From Demequina sediminicola (GTDB lineage: Bacteria; Actinomycetota; Actinomycetes; Actinomycetales; Demequinaceae): a stretch of 64,000 nt of DNA. The notes under the pieces are model-generated. The model did not search any database. It saw nothing but the letters and a program-made list of their open reading frames with translations, and was not told where the DNA came from. The translations under genes and the position numbers were made by a program. The stretch lies in the NCBI RefSeq assembly GCF_000975055.1, contig NZ_BBRB01000006.1, forward strand, positions 10,409-74,408, in the 5' to 3' direction. Positions 9,099 through 18,288 of this stretch are shown here, piece after piece (the first letter of the stretch is position 1; each line of letters starts with the position of its first letter).

Positions 9099-10304
9099 CT
9101 ATTTCGCGGTGGCACTGATGCCGGGCAGGGCCAGCATACGGTCAAGCGCAATCTTCGCTTCCGCCTGAGTTTGGGGGTCGACCACGATTTGATTGGGAAC
9201 CTCGCCTGCGACAAGAGTTTCCAACGCCCACACCAGGTGTGGGAGGTCAATGCGGTTCATGGTTGAGCAGAAGCACACCGTGTCCTCAAGGAACATGATC
9301 TTTTTATCTTGGTGGGCGTTTGCTAACCGGCGCACGAGATTGAGTTCGGTGCCAATCACCCATGATGAGCCGGGTTCGGCCTCGTCGAGTTTCTTGATGA
9401 TGTACTCCGTCGAGCCCACATAGTCAGCGGCCGAGACAACCTCGTGCGTGCACTCGGGGTGGACCAGCACATTGATATCCGGTACTTGCTCGCGCGCTGC
9501 ATCGACATTCTCCTTGCGGAAACGTCCGTGCACGGAGCAGTGACCCTTCCACAGGATGATGCGAGCAGCCTGAAGTTCCTCGAGAGTGTTCCCCCCAAGC
9601 GGCTTGCGGGGATCGAAGACGACGCAGTCGTCGAGCGAGTAGCCGAGCTTCAGCACGGCCGTGTTGCGGCCGAGGTGTTGGTCGGGAAGGAACAGCACCT
9701 TTCCGTCTCCTTCGAGGCCACCTACCTGGTCGTAGGCCCAGCGGAGCGCCACCTCTGCATTCGATGACGTGCAGACGACACCGTTGTTGCGACCACAGAA
9801 TGCCTTGATCGCGGCGGTGGAGTTCATGTAAGTGACGGGCACCGTCTGATCGGCGATGCCGGCCTCAGCAAGTTGCTCCCAGGCGTCAGAAACCTGATTG
9901 ATGTTGGCCATGTCAGCCATCGAGCAACCTGCGGCCATATCGGGGAGAACGACCTGCTGGTCTTCACCGGTGAGGATGTCTGCGCTTTCCGCCATAAAGT
10001 GCACGCCACAGAAAACAATGAACTCCGCCTCTGGACGCGCGGCCGCGTCCTTGGCAAGTTTAAAGGAATCACCCGTGACATCAGCGAACTGAATAACCTC
10101 GTCCCGCTGGTAGTGGTGTCCTAAGACGAATACCCGGTCGCCCAGCGCATCCTTAGCGGCACGGGCGCGCTCAACGAGGTTGGGGTCGGAGGCATCGGGC
10201 AATCCACCCGGACAATCCACACCTCGCTCGGAAAGCGGATCACGCTTGCTTCCTAGGAGAAGCAGTGCTGGCGACTGGCCTGGCTCGGAGAACGTCGTGC
10301 TCAT
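9099..10304 (-). CDS. nadA: Quinolinate synthase
   Basis: [4Fe-4S] enzyme that condenses iminoaspartate with dihydroxyacetone phosphate to quinolinate, the precursor of NAD. The 401-residue protein carries the family motifs GHHYQ, the cluster cysteine in FCGVHFMAE (about Cys99), DMAAGCSMAD, HPEC, and the C-terminal cysteines of the VCFCSTMN region. nadB and nadC, normally its operon partners, are not adjacent. Instead it is divergent from a glycerate-kinase-like gene and close to the Fe-S genes erpA and a desulfurase-like gene. Confidence 0.95.
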   Translation of the reverse strand: MSTTFSEPGQSPALLLLGSKRDPLSERGVDCPGGLPDASDPNLVERARAAKDALGDRVFVLGHHYQRDEVIQFADVTGDSFKLAKDAAARPEAEFIVFCGVHFMAESADILTGEDQQVVLPDMAAGCSMADMANINQVSDAWEQLAEAGIADQTVPVTYMNSTAAIKAFCGRNNGVVCTSSNAEVALRWAYDQVGGLEGDGKVLFLPDQHLGRNTAVLKLGYSLDDCVVFDPRKPLGGNTLEELQAARIILWKGHCSVHGRFRKENVDAAREQVPDINVLVHPECTHEVVSAADYVGSTEYIIKKLDEAEPGSSWVIGTELNLVRRLANAHQDKKIMFLEDTVCFCSTMNRIDLPHLVWALETLVAGEVPNQIVVDPQTQAEAKIALDRMLALPGISATAK

Positions 10305-10344
10305 TCGGTCATTGTCTCACGTAAGGGAAGGCACACTAGAGACC

Positions 10345-11331
10345 ATGCATGCACTGCTCCTCACAGACGGTTGGCCGCACGAACAAGGCCTTGCCGGTGC
10401 CGACGCAGTTGCAGCCGTAGCGAGCAGTTGCTGGAGCGCGACGCGGCCTCTCGACACCGTGGCGTCGATTGCCTTGGGCGATGGCGGGCCCCGAAGTGCC
10501 GATGTCTTGAGTGACCTGGAACAGATAGCGCCAGGCGTCGATGGAGCGAGGGTCGGCTCCACACTTGTGCTTGCACCGGCTGACTCCAGCTCGCGTTGGG
10601 ATCCGCGCGCGCTCGGAGAGGCGCTCGTTGCGCTTGCGAGGCAAAGTACGCGCACCGAGACCAGCATCGTGATTCCAGTGGGGGACACCGACCCTGCAGG
10701 AGATGCAACACAACTCTGGGCGCAGACTTCAGCCGCCGAACTTCGCAACGCCTGCATGACGCTTCCCATCGAGGTACTCGTGACGAGCGACAAGCCGCTC
10801 CTCGGACTCAAGGGCATGAGTTCGGTTCTCAGAGATGGGAGGGAAGCCGATGCCGCGATTGCCTTGGCAGCACAGCATCAGGAACGGAGATGGAGCGACA
10901 TCGCGCGTGAGGTCGACGCGCTAGCCCCCGCCAACCTTTTGGGCCCTGCCCGGTTGTCCGATGCCCCGGGAACTGGGTGTGCCACAGGCCTCGCTTACTG
11001 TTTGGCGGGCGTAGGTGCCAAGGTGAACCGCGCATCGGCCCGTCTTGCCGAGATCTCCGGCGCCAGCCACGAGGCAGCGGATTTTGTCCTGGCCATCACT
11101 CCAGAGGTGACACCCGCGCAGCTGGATCATGGCATCGCTGCTGCGGCAAGTTCACTTGCCGCCCGGCGAGGGGTGCCGTGCGCGATCTTGAGTCCTCAAG
11201 TCTGGGTTGGCCGGCGTGACCTCATGGCAGCGGGAGTGGTGGCCGCCCACGAAGGAACCCCCGGAATGGACCATCTTGCTGACCATGTGGTGCGCGTATG
11301 CCATACCTGGTCGCCCGCATCCAACGCGTAG
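10345..11331 (+). CDS. Glycerate-kinase-like protein, probably degenerate
   Basis: A 328-residue protein that aligns in outline with the GlxK glycerate kinase family: the late segments LLGLKGMSSV, APGTGCATGLAYCLAGVGA and AADFVLAITPEV match in order the family's Asp-region, PGAGAAGGL and GEGR segments. Expected catalytic signatures are altered: the GGSATNDGG region reads PVGDTDPAGDA and GEGR reads TPEV. Kinase activity is therefore doubtful. ATG 10345 gives the natural N-terminus MHALLLTDG; the frame opens earlier but overlaps nadA. It precedes erpA by 63 nt. I call the family with moderate confidence and the function as unknown. Confidence 0.6.
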   Translation: MHALLLTDGWPHEQGLAGADAVAAVASSCWSATRPLDTVASIALGDGGPRSADVLSDLEQIAPGVDGARVGSTLVLAPADSSSRWDPRALGEALVALARQSTRTETSIVIPVGDTDPAGDATQLWAQTSAAELRNACMTLPIEVLVTSDKPLLGLKGMSSVLRDGREADAAIALAAQHQERRWSDIAREVDALAPANLLGPARLSDAPGTGCATGLAYCLAGVGAKVNRASARLAEISGASHEAADFVLAITPEVTPAQLDHGIAAAASSLAARRGVPCAILSPQVWVGRRDLMAAGVVAAHEGTPGMDHLADHVVRVCHTWSPASNA

Positions 11332-11394
11332 TGGGAAAAACGTTCAAATCCGCGTACATTAGTTGCTGTACGTACTAGAGAAAGGAGGCGCCCG

Positions 11395-11748
11395 ATGACG
11401 GATACCGCGACCGAGGTACCGACCCACGGAGTCGTGATTACCGATGCCGCCGCAGACAAGGTCAAGAGTCTGCTTGAGCAGGAAGGCCGTACGGACCTTC
11501 GGCTGCGCCTTGCAGTGCAGCCGGGCGGATGCTCCGGCCTCATCTATCAGCTCTACTTCGACGAGCGCTCGCTCGACGGAGACGCGTTGCGCGAATTTAA
11601 CGGCGTAGGCGTCATTGTCGACAAGATGTCCGTGCCATACCTCGATGGAGCGACGATTGATTTCGCCGACACCATTGAGAAGCAGGGATTCACGATTGAC
11701 AACCCCAACGCCGCGAGTTCGTGTGCATGCGGAGACTCCTTCTCCTAA
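11395..11748 (+). CDS. erpA: Iron-sulfur cluster insertion protein (A-type carrier)
   Basis: IscA/ErpA/HesB family carrier of 117 residues that delivers Fe-S clusters to apo-proteins. The three conserved cysteines are present: one in QPGGCSGL and two in the C-terminal SSCACGDSFS. A strong Shine-Dalgarno (AAAGGAGG) lies about 7 nt before the ATG. It is the only gene in the window expressed with such a strong ribosome-binding site in this area. Neighbours are nadA (an Fe-S client) and a cysteine-desulfurase-like gene, and respiratory Fe-S proteins follow. Confidence 0.92.
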   Translation: MTDTATEVPTHGVVITDAAADKVKSLLEQEGRTDLRLRLAVQPGGCSGLIYQLYFDERSLDGDALREFNGVGVIVDKMSVPYLDGATIDFADTIEKQGFTIDNPNAASSCACGDSFS

Positions 11749-11767
11749 GCACTCGGTCCTCGTTGCA

Positions 11768-11803
11768 CATCAGGGTGGTGAAGTTCGCTTCACCACCCTG
11801 ATG
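11768..11803. terminator. Terminator hairpin after erpA
   Basis: Perfect 16-bp stem (CATCAGGGTGGTGAAG) closed by a TTCG tetraloop, between the convergent erpA and desulfurase-like genes. Confidence 0.85.
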
Positions 11804-11854
11804 CATGTCTAGCCCGGTGCATGTCGAGAGACTCACGGTGGCGAGCGGACGGTG

Positions 11855-12985
11855 CTATTCGTCCGAAGCCATTGATCCTCGGACTCCTTCGATCACGCGC
11901 GGCATGGTCGCAATGAACCGCTCGACGTCGTCGTCGGACACACCAGGATGCAGGCCAATGCGCACGTTTCCATGGGTCAGAGCACCCATCGCTGCGAGTA
12001 CTTGACTCGGCTGAAATTGAGATTTGCCGCAGGCGGAGCCTGACCCCACGGAGAACCCCTCTCTGTCGAGTCGGGAGACGAGGGGTTCGCCGTCGAGGTA
12101 GAGGAATGCGGCCGTCACGAGGTGGGGCAGCCGTTCCACGGCATCACCAACGATGTGAACCCCCTCCATCCGCGACATATCGTTGCGAATCCGAGACACC
12201 AGGTCGAACTGGCGCTGGCCTTCTGAGGTGAGCGATTCCATGCGTTCCTGGAGGGCAACGGCCGATGCGAGGGCTAGAGGAACGCTGACACCGCCTGGCG
12301 CCCACGGGTCATCGCCGTCTGGCCACGCTTCGAGCCATCGCGTCTGTGGACGTATCGCCACAACCGCGAGCCCGGCGGGTGCGCCCCAATCGGCCGGGTC
12401 AGCAACCAACGCATCCCAGTGGCTCGGTGGCTCGACGTGACCGAGGCTCGCAGTGGCGTCTACGACCAACGGCACACCGGCGGCGGACGTGATCGCGTGA
12501 ACGTCATCGAGTCGCTGAATAGTGCCGATTTCGTGATTGGCATGCTGTACCGCGGCTATCGCGGTAGCAGGGTGGCCCACATAATCGGCTAGCGCCGCAA
12601 GGTCGATGTGGCCCTGGGGATCGACTTGCACTCGGTCGACCGCTCCATTCGCGATGAAATCTGCGACGTCGATCACTGCCTCACGCTCAATGGCGGACAC
12701 CACGATGCGGTCGCGCCCACGCCGTGCCGCGTAGGTAGCGCGGAGAAGGCGTTCAAACGCCATGGGAACTGAGTGGGCGAAGTGCACGTTCTCAACAGAG
12801 ACACCGAGGACATCGGCAATTGCACCTCGCGCGCCATCGAGGAGAGCGCGTGACTGCCGAGCTTCGGACGTTAATCGGGTGGGGTCAGCCCAGCCGTCCG
12901 CGATTCCGGCATTGAGGGCTTGGACTGTGCGGGCGCTGACGGGTGAGCGACCGCCGGCATCGAGAAACGTACGGCGCGCTGGCAT
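11855..12985 (-). CDS. Cysteine-desulfurase-like protein lacking the PLP lysine
   Basis: A 376-residue protein clearly of the NifS/IscS class-V aminotransferase fold (N-terminal FLDAGGRSPV, HANHEIGTIQ, VVDATASLGH, C-terminal loop SVGSGSACGK, VRIGL). Checked against IscS, it keeps the PLP-nitrogen Asp (D176), the mobile-loop sulfur-acceptor Cys (C319) and a conserved Arg (R342). It lacks the Schiff-base lysine (D199 at that position, in DPADWGAPAG), the PLP-stacking His (R101), the Gln of D-x-x-Q (A179) and the GAT motif (SVPM). It should therefore not be a normal PLP desulfurase. ATG 12985 is preferred; GTG 12991 is possible. It is divergent from ctaC and convergent with erpA. Confidence 0.8.
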   Translation of the reverse strand: MPARRTFLDAGGRSPVSARTVQALNAGIADGWADPTRLTSEARQSRALLDGARGAIADVLGVSVENVHFAHSVPMAFERLLRATYAARRGRDRIVVSAIEREAVIDVADFIANGAVDRVQVDPQGHIDLAALADYVGHPATAIAAVQHANHEIGTIQRLDDVHAITSAAGVPLVVDATASLGHVEPPSHWDALVADPADWGAPAGLAVVAIRPQTRWLEAWPDGDDPWAPGGVSVPLALASAVALQERMESLTSEGQRQFDLVSRIRNDMSRMEGVHIVGDAVERLPHLVTAAFLYLDGEPLVSRLDREGFSVGSGSACGKSQFQPSQVLAAMGALTHGNVRIGLHPGVSDDDVERFIATMPRVIEGVRGSMASDE

Positions 12986-13017
12986 AGTCACACGTTATCG
13001 CGCGCTAGACTGGCCGC

Positions 13018-13887
13018 GTGTCCTCAACTGATCGATTCCGCATGCCCCGAAAGGCCGCCATCGGAGCCGGTGCCGTAGGTGTCGCGCTCGCGCTAGCAGG
13101 CTGCTCCCAAGGCATTGAAAATGGTGCGCTCCCGTCGACGCCGGAGATTACTAATCAGACCGGCACCGTCATTGAACTTTGGAATGGCGCGTGGATTGCA
13201 GCGCTCGTCGTCGGCGTCATTACCTGGGGTCTCATCCTCTGGTGCGTCGCGGTGTATCGCAAGCGCAAGGGCGACAACAAGTTGCCGGTGCAGACGCGGG
13301 TCCACCTGCCACTCGAATTGATGTACACCTTGGTGCCGATCATGGCTATTGGTGTGCTCTTCAAGTACACGGCCGAGGACATTGCTGAGATCACTGCGAT
13401 TCCTGAACAGTCTGATATTGAGATTCAGGTGGTCGGCAAGCAGTGGAGCTGGGACTTCAATTACCTCAGTGATGACGTGTTCGACCCGGGCGTCCAGGCG
13501 CAACTCACGGGAGAAGATGGCGTGGAGGCTACATTGCCTACTCTCTACCTTCCGGTCAATGAGAGTGTGCACTTCTACCTCGACTCACGCGACGTCATTC
13601 ACTCCTTCTGGATTCCCGCCTTCCTCTACAAGGAAGACACCGTGCCAGGCCGGACCAACGAGTGGGCAGTGACGCCTACCCAGACCGGCACGTACCAGGG
13701 CAAGTGCGCAGAACTCTGCGGTGAGTTCCACGCCTCCATGCTGTTCAACGTCAAGGTTGTTGAACGTGACGAATACGACGCGTACATGCAGGAACTCCGC
13801 GACAAGGGTTACGAAGGCGCACTCGGACTCGAGTACAGCCGCGACCAGGTCGTCGAATTTGCTACTGAACACGGAGAGACCGAGTAA
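13018..13887 (+). CDS. ctaC: Cytochrome c oxidase subunit II
   Basis: Lipoprotein subunit II of the aa3 terminal oxidase, carrying the CuA centre that accepts electrons from the bc1 complex. The 289-residue product has a Tat/Sec-like basic N-terminus, a lipobox (LALAGC, Cys at about residue 28), two membrane helices and a cupredoxin domain. CuA ligands are seen in DVIHSFW and [15 protein letters not shown] 13018 lies 6 nt after TAGACT with no Shine-Dalgarno, suggesting a leaderless message. The stop overlaps the ctaD start (TAATG). Confidence 0.95.
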   Translation: MSSTDRFRMPRKAAIGAGAVGVALALAGCSQGIENGALPSTPEITNQTGTVIELWNGAWIAALVVGVITWGLILWCVAVYRKRKGDNKLPVQTRVHLPLELMYTLVPIMAIGVLFKYTAEDIAEITAIPEQSDIEIQVVGKQWSWDFNYLSDDVFDPGVQAQLTGEDGVEATLPTLYLPVNESVHFYLDSRDVIHSFWIPAFLYKEDTVPGRTNEWAVTPTQTGTYQGKCAELCGEFHASMLFNVKVVERDEYDAYMQELRDKGYEGALGLEYSRDQVVEFATEHGETE

Positions 13888-15608
13888 TGGCCACCGTTGA
13901 CCCCAGCTCCAACCACGACCTGGCGCCTCAAGTAGCACCAGCCTCATCTCACCGTTCAGGGTCGCTTGTGGTGAAGTGGATCACCTCCACCGACCACAAG
14001 ACGATCGGGTACATGTACCTGATCACCTCCTTCTTCTTCTTCATCATCGGTGGTGTGCTTGCGCTACTGATCCGTGCTGAGCTCTTTGCGCCTGGTATCC
14101 AGGTCGTTCAGTCCGCGGAACAGTACAACCAGTTGTTCACCATGCACGGCACCATCATGCTGCTGCTGTTTGCTACCCCGTTGTTCGCCGGATTTGCGAA
14201 CGTCATTGGACCGCTTCAGATTGGCGCACCAGACGTGGCGTTCCCTCGTCTGAACATGTTTGCCTACTGGCTCTACCTCTTTGGCGGCCTGATCGCTGTC
14301 GGTGGGTTCTTTACACCTCAGGGTGCAGCCTCGTTCGGTTGGTTCGCGTATGCGCCACTGTCGAACGCGGTCTACTCACCCGGCGTGGGTGGAAACCTCT
14401 GGGTGTTCGGCCTTGCACTGGGTGGCTTCGGAACGATCCTTGGTGCGGTGAACTTCATCACGACCATCGTGACGATGCGTGCCCCCGGTATGACCATGTT
14501 CCGCATGCCAATCTTCACCTGGAACGTCCTCGTGACGTCGATGCTGGTGCTTGTGGCGTTCCCGCCGCTCGCCTCGGCACTCTTCGCGCTCGGCTCTGAC
14601 CGTGTCCTGGGGTCACAGGTCTTCAACCCGGACAATGGCGGTGCCATCTTGTGGCAACACCTGTTCTGGTTCTTTGGCCACCCCGAGGTGTACATCATTG
14701 CGTTGCCGTTCTTCGGTATCGTGTCCGAAATCTTCCCGGTGTTCTCTCGCAAGCCACTGTTCGGCTACCACGGCCTGGTCTACGCGACCATCGCTATTGC
14801 GGCGCTGTCAGTGACCGTGTGGGCTCACCACATGTATGTCACGGGTGCAGTGCTGCTGCCGTTCTTCGCGTTTATGACCATGCTGATCGCGGTGCCCACA
14901 GGCGTGAAGTTCTTCAACTGGATAGGCACGATGTGGCGAGGGAAGCTCACATTCGAGACTCCGATGCTGTGGTCCGTCGGGTTCCTCATCACCTTCCTCT
15001 TTGGTGGACTCACTGGTGTCATCCTGTCCGCGCCGCCGCTGGACTTCCCGATCTCCGACTCCTACTTCGTGGTAGCGCACTTCCACTACGTCGTGTTTGG
15101 AACCGTGGTGTTCGCCATGTTCGCTGGCTTCTACTTCTGGTGGCCCAAGTTCACTGGCAAGATGCTCGACGAGACGTGGGGCAAGATCCACTTCTGGTTG
15201 CTGTTCATCGGCTTCCACACCACGTTCCTTATCCAGCACTGGCTGGGCGCAGAGGGCATGGCTCGACGTTACGTTGACTACCTCGTTGAGGACGGCTTCA
15301 CCTTCATGAATCAGGTGTCCACCGTCGGCGCCGTTATCTTGGCACTCTCGACGTTGCCGTTCTTCTGGAACGTTTACATCACGTCCAAGCGTGCCCCGCA
15401 GGTGACTGTCGACGACCCGTGGGGTTACGGCAACTCGCTCGAGTGGGCGACAAGCTGCCCGCCACCACGCCACAACTTCACGTCGATTCCGCGCATTCGT
15501 TCTGAGCGTCCCGCGTTCGACCTCCACCACCCAGAAGCAGCAGCACGTGACCACGCGAGCGCCCAGCACGCGACCGTGGACGCTGCACCCGTGAGCAAGG
15601 GGGAGTGA
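13887..15608 (+). CDS. ctaD: Cytochrome c oxidase subunit I
   Basis: Catalytic heme-copper subunit of the aa3 oxidase, 573 residues with twelve membrane helices. Visible metal-site motifs are the heme a histidine in TMHGTIML, the CuB/Tyr segment [10 protein letters not shown], the CuB histidines in WAHHMYVTG, and the heme a3/a histidine pair in [11 protein letters not shown]. The ATG overlaps the ctaC stop by one base, so translation is probably coupled. ctaF follows after 3 nt. The His-rich C-terminal tail after the last helix is poorly conserved. Confidence 0.97.
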   Translation: MATVDPSSNHDLAPQVAPASSHRSGSLVVKWITSTDHKTIGYMYLITSFFFFIIGGVLALLIRAELFAPGIQVVQSAEQYNQLFTMHGTIMLLLFATPLFAGFANVIGPLQIGAPDVAFPRLNMFAYWLYLFGGLIAVGGFFTPQGAASFGWFAYAPLSNAVYSPGVGGNLWVFGLALGGFGTILGAVNFITTIVTMRAPGMTMFRMPIFTWNVLVTSMLVLVAFPPLASALFALGSDRVLGSQVFNPDNGGAILWQHLFWFFGHPEVYIIALPFFGIVSEIFPVFSRKPLFGYHGLVYATIAIAALSVTVWAHHMYVTGAVLLPFFAFMTMLIAVPTGVKFFNWIGTMWRGKLTFETPMLWSVGFLITFLFGGLTGVILSAPPLDFPISDSYFVVAHFHYVVFGTVVFAMFAGFYFWWPKFTGKMLDETWGKIHFWLLFIGFHTTFLIQHWLGAEGMARRYVDYLVEDGFTFMNQVSTVGAVILALSTLPFFWNVYITSKRAPQVTVDDPWGYGNSLEWATSCPPPRHNFTSIPRIRSERPAFDLHHPEAAARDHASAQHATVDAAPVSKGE

Positions 15609-15611
15609 CCC

Positions 15612-16013
15612 ATGCGTCTTGAAGCGAACATCTTTACTCTGCCATCGATTTTCTTCATCGGTGCGGCACTCGTCTACGGCTTCTTGTCGGACTGGTCCGA
15701 ATGGGTTGGCATCACGTGCATCATGCTGACCTTTGGCATGTTCATCATGGTGGGCATCTACTTCAAGATGCTTGAGAAGCGTCACGGAATTCGCCCTGAG
15801 GACCGTGAAGACGGCGAGATCGCTGAACTCTCCGGAGAACAGGGCTTCTACGCTCCGTGGAGCTGGTGGCCGCTGGTGCTCGCAGCTGGCGCGGCGCTGG
15901 CCTTCCTGGCCCTCGCTGTGGGCTGGTGGATTCTTGCCCCCGCCGTGATCGTCGGTGTTATCGGTCTGGCTGGGTGGGTCATGGAGTTCTCGCTGGGACG
16001 CCACGCTCACTAG
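15612..16013 (+). CDS. ctaF: Cytochrome c oxidase subunit IV (actinobacterial)
   Basis: A 133-residue membrane protein with four hydrophobic segments (two N-terminal, two C-terminal, joined by a charged loop containing HGIRPEDREDGE). It matches the small actinobacterial subunit IV by position directly after ctaD, size and the motif GEQGFYAPWSWWP. It completes the ctaC-ctaD-ctaF operon, which ends in a strong hairpin. Confidence 0.93.
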   Translation: MRLEANIFTLPSIFFIGAALVYGFLSDWSEWVGITCIMLTFGMFIMVGIYFKMLEKRHGIRPEDREDGEIAELSGEQGFYAPWSWWPLVLAAGAALAFLALAVGWWILAPAVIVGVIGLAGWVMEFSLGRHAH

Positions 16014-16051
16014 AAGGACTAGATTTGTCAGTCCTTGAGACTGAACGACCT

Positions 16052-16084
16052 CAATGCCCGGACCGCTCAGTGGTCCGGGCATTG
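16052..16084 (+). terminator. Terminator after ctaCDF
   Basis: Perfect 13-bp stem (CAATGCCCGGACC) with a 7-nt loop, followed by TTGTG. Confidence 0.85.
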
Positions 16085-16102
16085 TTGTGTCATCATTGTG
16101 CG

Positions 16103-16636
16103 GTGATCAATCCCACCTCCGCCGCTTGTGACGTGGCTCCGCTGAGCGCGTCCGATGGCTCAATCATCGCGGAGTTTGTGGTGCTGTCCATGAACTGGCG
16201 GGGGACTGAGGGCTGGACAATTGAGTCTGTGGCGGCTGACGCGCACCTTCGCAAGTACAGCAATGCCTGGGGCCTGAGCTCCTACGACCGGGGCGTGGTG
16301 GCTCGAAGTCGTCAAGGTACTGCCCTCGGAGCCTGCTGGTCACGCTTGTTCCATCCCGATGACCCGGGTTATGGGTTCGTGGACAGCACTACGCCTGAAC
16401 TCGGTCTTGCTGTAGTACGAGGCGCCCGGGCACGGGGGATTGGCGGCATGTTGCTTGACGCACATCTGTCGCAACTCGCGCAGCTAGCGTGTGCTCAGGT
16501 GAGCCTCAGTGTCGAGGATGGCAACGAGTCGGCACGCGCTTTATACACTAGCCGCGGCTTCGCCGTTGTCGGCCGTCATGGCAACTCGGACACGATGGTT
16601 CGTGCCCTCGGCAGTGATGACGCCGTGTGCCTTTAG
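16103..16636 (+). CDS. GNAT-family acetyltransferase
   Basis: A 177-residue protein with the acetyl-CoA-binding segment typical of GNAT enzymes (LAVVRGARARGIGGMLLDA, the R/Q-x-x-G-x-G/A loop) and the C-terminal beta-bulge pattern NESARALYTSRGFAVVG. GTG 16103 is the first plausible start after the ctaF terminator; upstream codons in the same frame overlap ctaF and look non-coding. Its stop overlaps the convergent K+ channel gene by 4 nt. The acetyl acceptor is unknown. Confidence 0.85.
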   Translation: MINPTSAACDVAPLSASDGSIIAEFVVLSMNWRGTEGWTIESVAADAHLRKYSNAWGLSSYDRGVVARSRQGTALGACWSRLFHPDDPGYGFVDSTTPELGLAVVRGARARGIGGMLLDAHLSQLAQLACAQVSLSVEDGNESARALYTSRGFAVVGRHGNSDTMVRALGSDDAVCL

Positions 16637-17352
16637 GCATCTCGCTCAGGGCGGCGAGCAATGCCGACGAGGCGAGCGATCACGACCGCGACAAAGAGAG
16701 TGCCCATGACGGCTTCGAGCGAACCCAACGAACGCGCCCACGGCGCAACGGGGACCACGTCTCCATAACCCAAGGTCGAGAGCGTGACGTAGCTGTAGTA
16801 GAAGAGGCCATGCCACTCGATCACACCGTCGACGGCCTGGGTATCGAGGTAACTTCCAGGGCTCGTGTACTCGAGCAGGCTGGCAATGGAGCCAAAGACA
16901 CCGCCGAGTAGTAGGTACGCCGACACCGCTACGAGGATGAGGTCGACGGAGCGGACCTTCGGTGGCGGCGAAAGCAGGACTGCGCCAAGCGCAATCAGGA
17001 GCGTCAGCTGGAGCAGCCCGATAGTCGCGATGAATGTTGCCTCAGCTGTCGAGTCTTCTTGCTGGATTGCGAACCACACGCCGGCCGCAGTCAGCAGCAG
17101 AGATGCGATCATCACGGCCCAATAGCGCCCAGGATCATCGGCGGAGATACGCACCCCGAAGTACAGGACTCCGGTATAGGTCAAGAGATACACAATGGTC
17201 CATATCGGACCTTCGAGTGTGATGGGGTAGCCAAACTGGAGGAGTACCAGTGAGGCCAGGAGGATTCCTAGCACCCAACGGTTTCTAATGGGAGCGTCAC
17301 GATGCCGGCGTGGCATTGCCACGGAAAAACGGCGGTGGTGACGGTTTGACAT
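16633..17352 (-). CDS. Two-pore-domain-type potassium channel protein
   Basis: A 239-residue membrane protein with a C-terminal ion-channel module: pore helix and selectivity filter TLGYGD at about residue 194, flanked by two helices, preceded by roughly five further hydrophobic segments. The start ATG 17352 has GGAGGAG 5 nt upstream. There is no voltage sensor with regularly spaced arginines and no cytoplasmic RCK domain. It sits between the oxidase and sodA with no operon partner. Likely role: K+ conductance and membrane potential. Confidence 0.85.
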   Translation of the reverse strand: MSNRHHRRFSVAMPRRHRDAPIRNRWVLGILLASLVLLQFGYPITLEGPIWTIVYLLTYTGVLYFGVRISADDPGRYWAVMIASLLLTAAGVWFAIQQEDSTAEATFIATIGLLQLTLLIALGAVLLSPPPKVRSVDLILVAVSAYLLLGGVFGSIASLLEYTSPGSYLDTQAVDGVIEWHGLFYYSYVTLSTLGYGDVVPVAPWARSLGSLEAVMGTLFVAVVIARLVGIARRPERDA

Positions 17353-17432
17353 CGTTTCTCCTCCAAGGCGAGTACGCCTCACAATGTACCGACAGTTGGG
17401 GCGCACGGGCAGAAGGCACGGCCACAATGCAA

Positions 17433-17467
17433 CGAGGGCGGGACCCCTCGACGGGGTCCCGCCCTCG
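17433..17467. terminator. Terminator hairpin after sodA
   Basis: 15-bp stem (CGAGGGCGGGACCCC) with a 5-nt loop immediately 3' of sodA. The adjoining stretch 17353..17432 upstream of the K+ channel shows no other feature. Confidence 0.8.
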
Positions 17468-17489
17468 CGGAATCTAAATACCGGTGGTG

Positions 17490-18107
17490 TTAGGCGATGA
17501 TGCCCTCGACCGATACGGCCTTGGCAAACCGTGACTGGACGTTGGCCCAATCAACGACGTTCCACCACGCCTTAACGTAGTCGCCCTTGACGTTGCGGTA
17601 CTGAAGGTAGAAGGCGTGCTCCCACATGTCCAGCATCAGCAGCGGAATCAAACCGATAGGCACATTGCCCTGCTGGTCGTACAACTGCACGATGACCAAC
17701 TTCTTGCCGAGGGTGTCCCATGCGAGGATCGACCATCCGGAGCCCAGAATCGTCATAGCGTTCTGAGTGAAGTGTGCTTGGAACTTCTCGAACGAGCCGA
17801 AGTTATCGTCAATGGCAGCGGCGAGTTCGCCAACGGGCTTGTCGCCACCATCGGGGGACATGTTGGTCCAGAAGATGGAGTGGTTAGTGTGACCACCCAT
17901 GTGGAAGGCGAGCGCCTTCTCAAGGCCACCCACGGCCCCGAAATTGTCGGTGTCGCGTGCTTCTGCAAGCTTCTCGAGGGTGGTGTTCGCGCCTGCGACA
18001 TAGGCCGCGTGGTGCTTGCTGTGGTGGAGTTCCATAATCTCACCAGCGATGTGGGGATCCAACGCGCCATAGTCGTACGAGAGATCCGGCAGTGCGTAGT
18101 CAGCCAT
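17490..18107 (-). CDS. sodA: Superoxide dismutase (Mn/Fe family)
   Basis: Cytosolic dismutase of 205 residues that converts superoxide to hydrogen peroxide and oxygen. Metal ligands and signatures are visible: [10 protein letters not shown] (first His), [10 protein letters not shown] (second His), and the signature [13 protein letters not shown] (Asp and His). [10 protein letters not shown] is also typical. The start ATG 18107 has GGAGGA 4 nt upstream. Metal preference cannot be fixed by eye. A 10-bp palindrome CCACATGTGG lies at 18144..18153, upstream of the gene, and might be an operator. Confidence 0.96.
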   Translation of the reverse strand: MADYALPDLSYDYGALDPHIAGEIMELHHSKHHAAYVAGANTTLEKLAEARDTDNFGAVGGLEKALAFHMGGHTNHSIFWTNMSPDGGDKPVGELAAAIDDNFGSFEKFQAHFTQNAMTILGSGWSILAWDTLGKKLVIVQLYDQQGNVPIGLIPLLMLDMWEHAFYLQYRNVKGDYVKAWWNVVDWANVQSRFAKAVSVEGIIA

Positions 18108-18288
18108 ACTTCCTCCTGCTTCATGCGTGGCCACGACAGATAGCCACATGTGGGTTTCCGGGTACGGGACGAGCCTATCGCCAAGCAGGGCGTTCGAGGC
18201 GCCTCTGCCTAGGTATGTCAACACCTTGGGTCGCCGGAGCATTCCGCAGGAAGACCCGCCTGTGCAGCACGGGGCACAGTACGCAATG

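Noticed and set aside
14808-16082. Long open frame antisense to ctaD and ctaF
   Set aside because: The sense strand holds unmistakable oxidase subunits; the antisense product is low-complexity His/Arg/Glu-rich.
16633-16636. 4-nt overlap of the GNAT and K+ channel stops as a meaningful antisense overlap
   Set aside because: So short an overlap of convergent stop codons is common in compact genomes.
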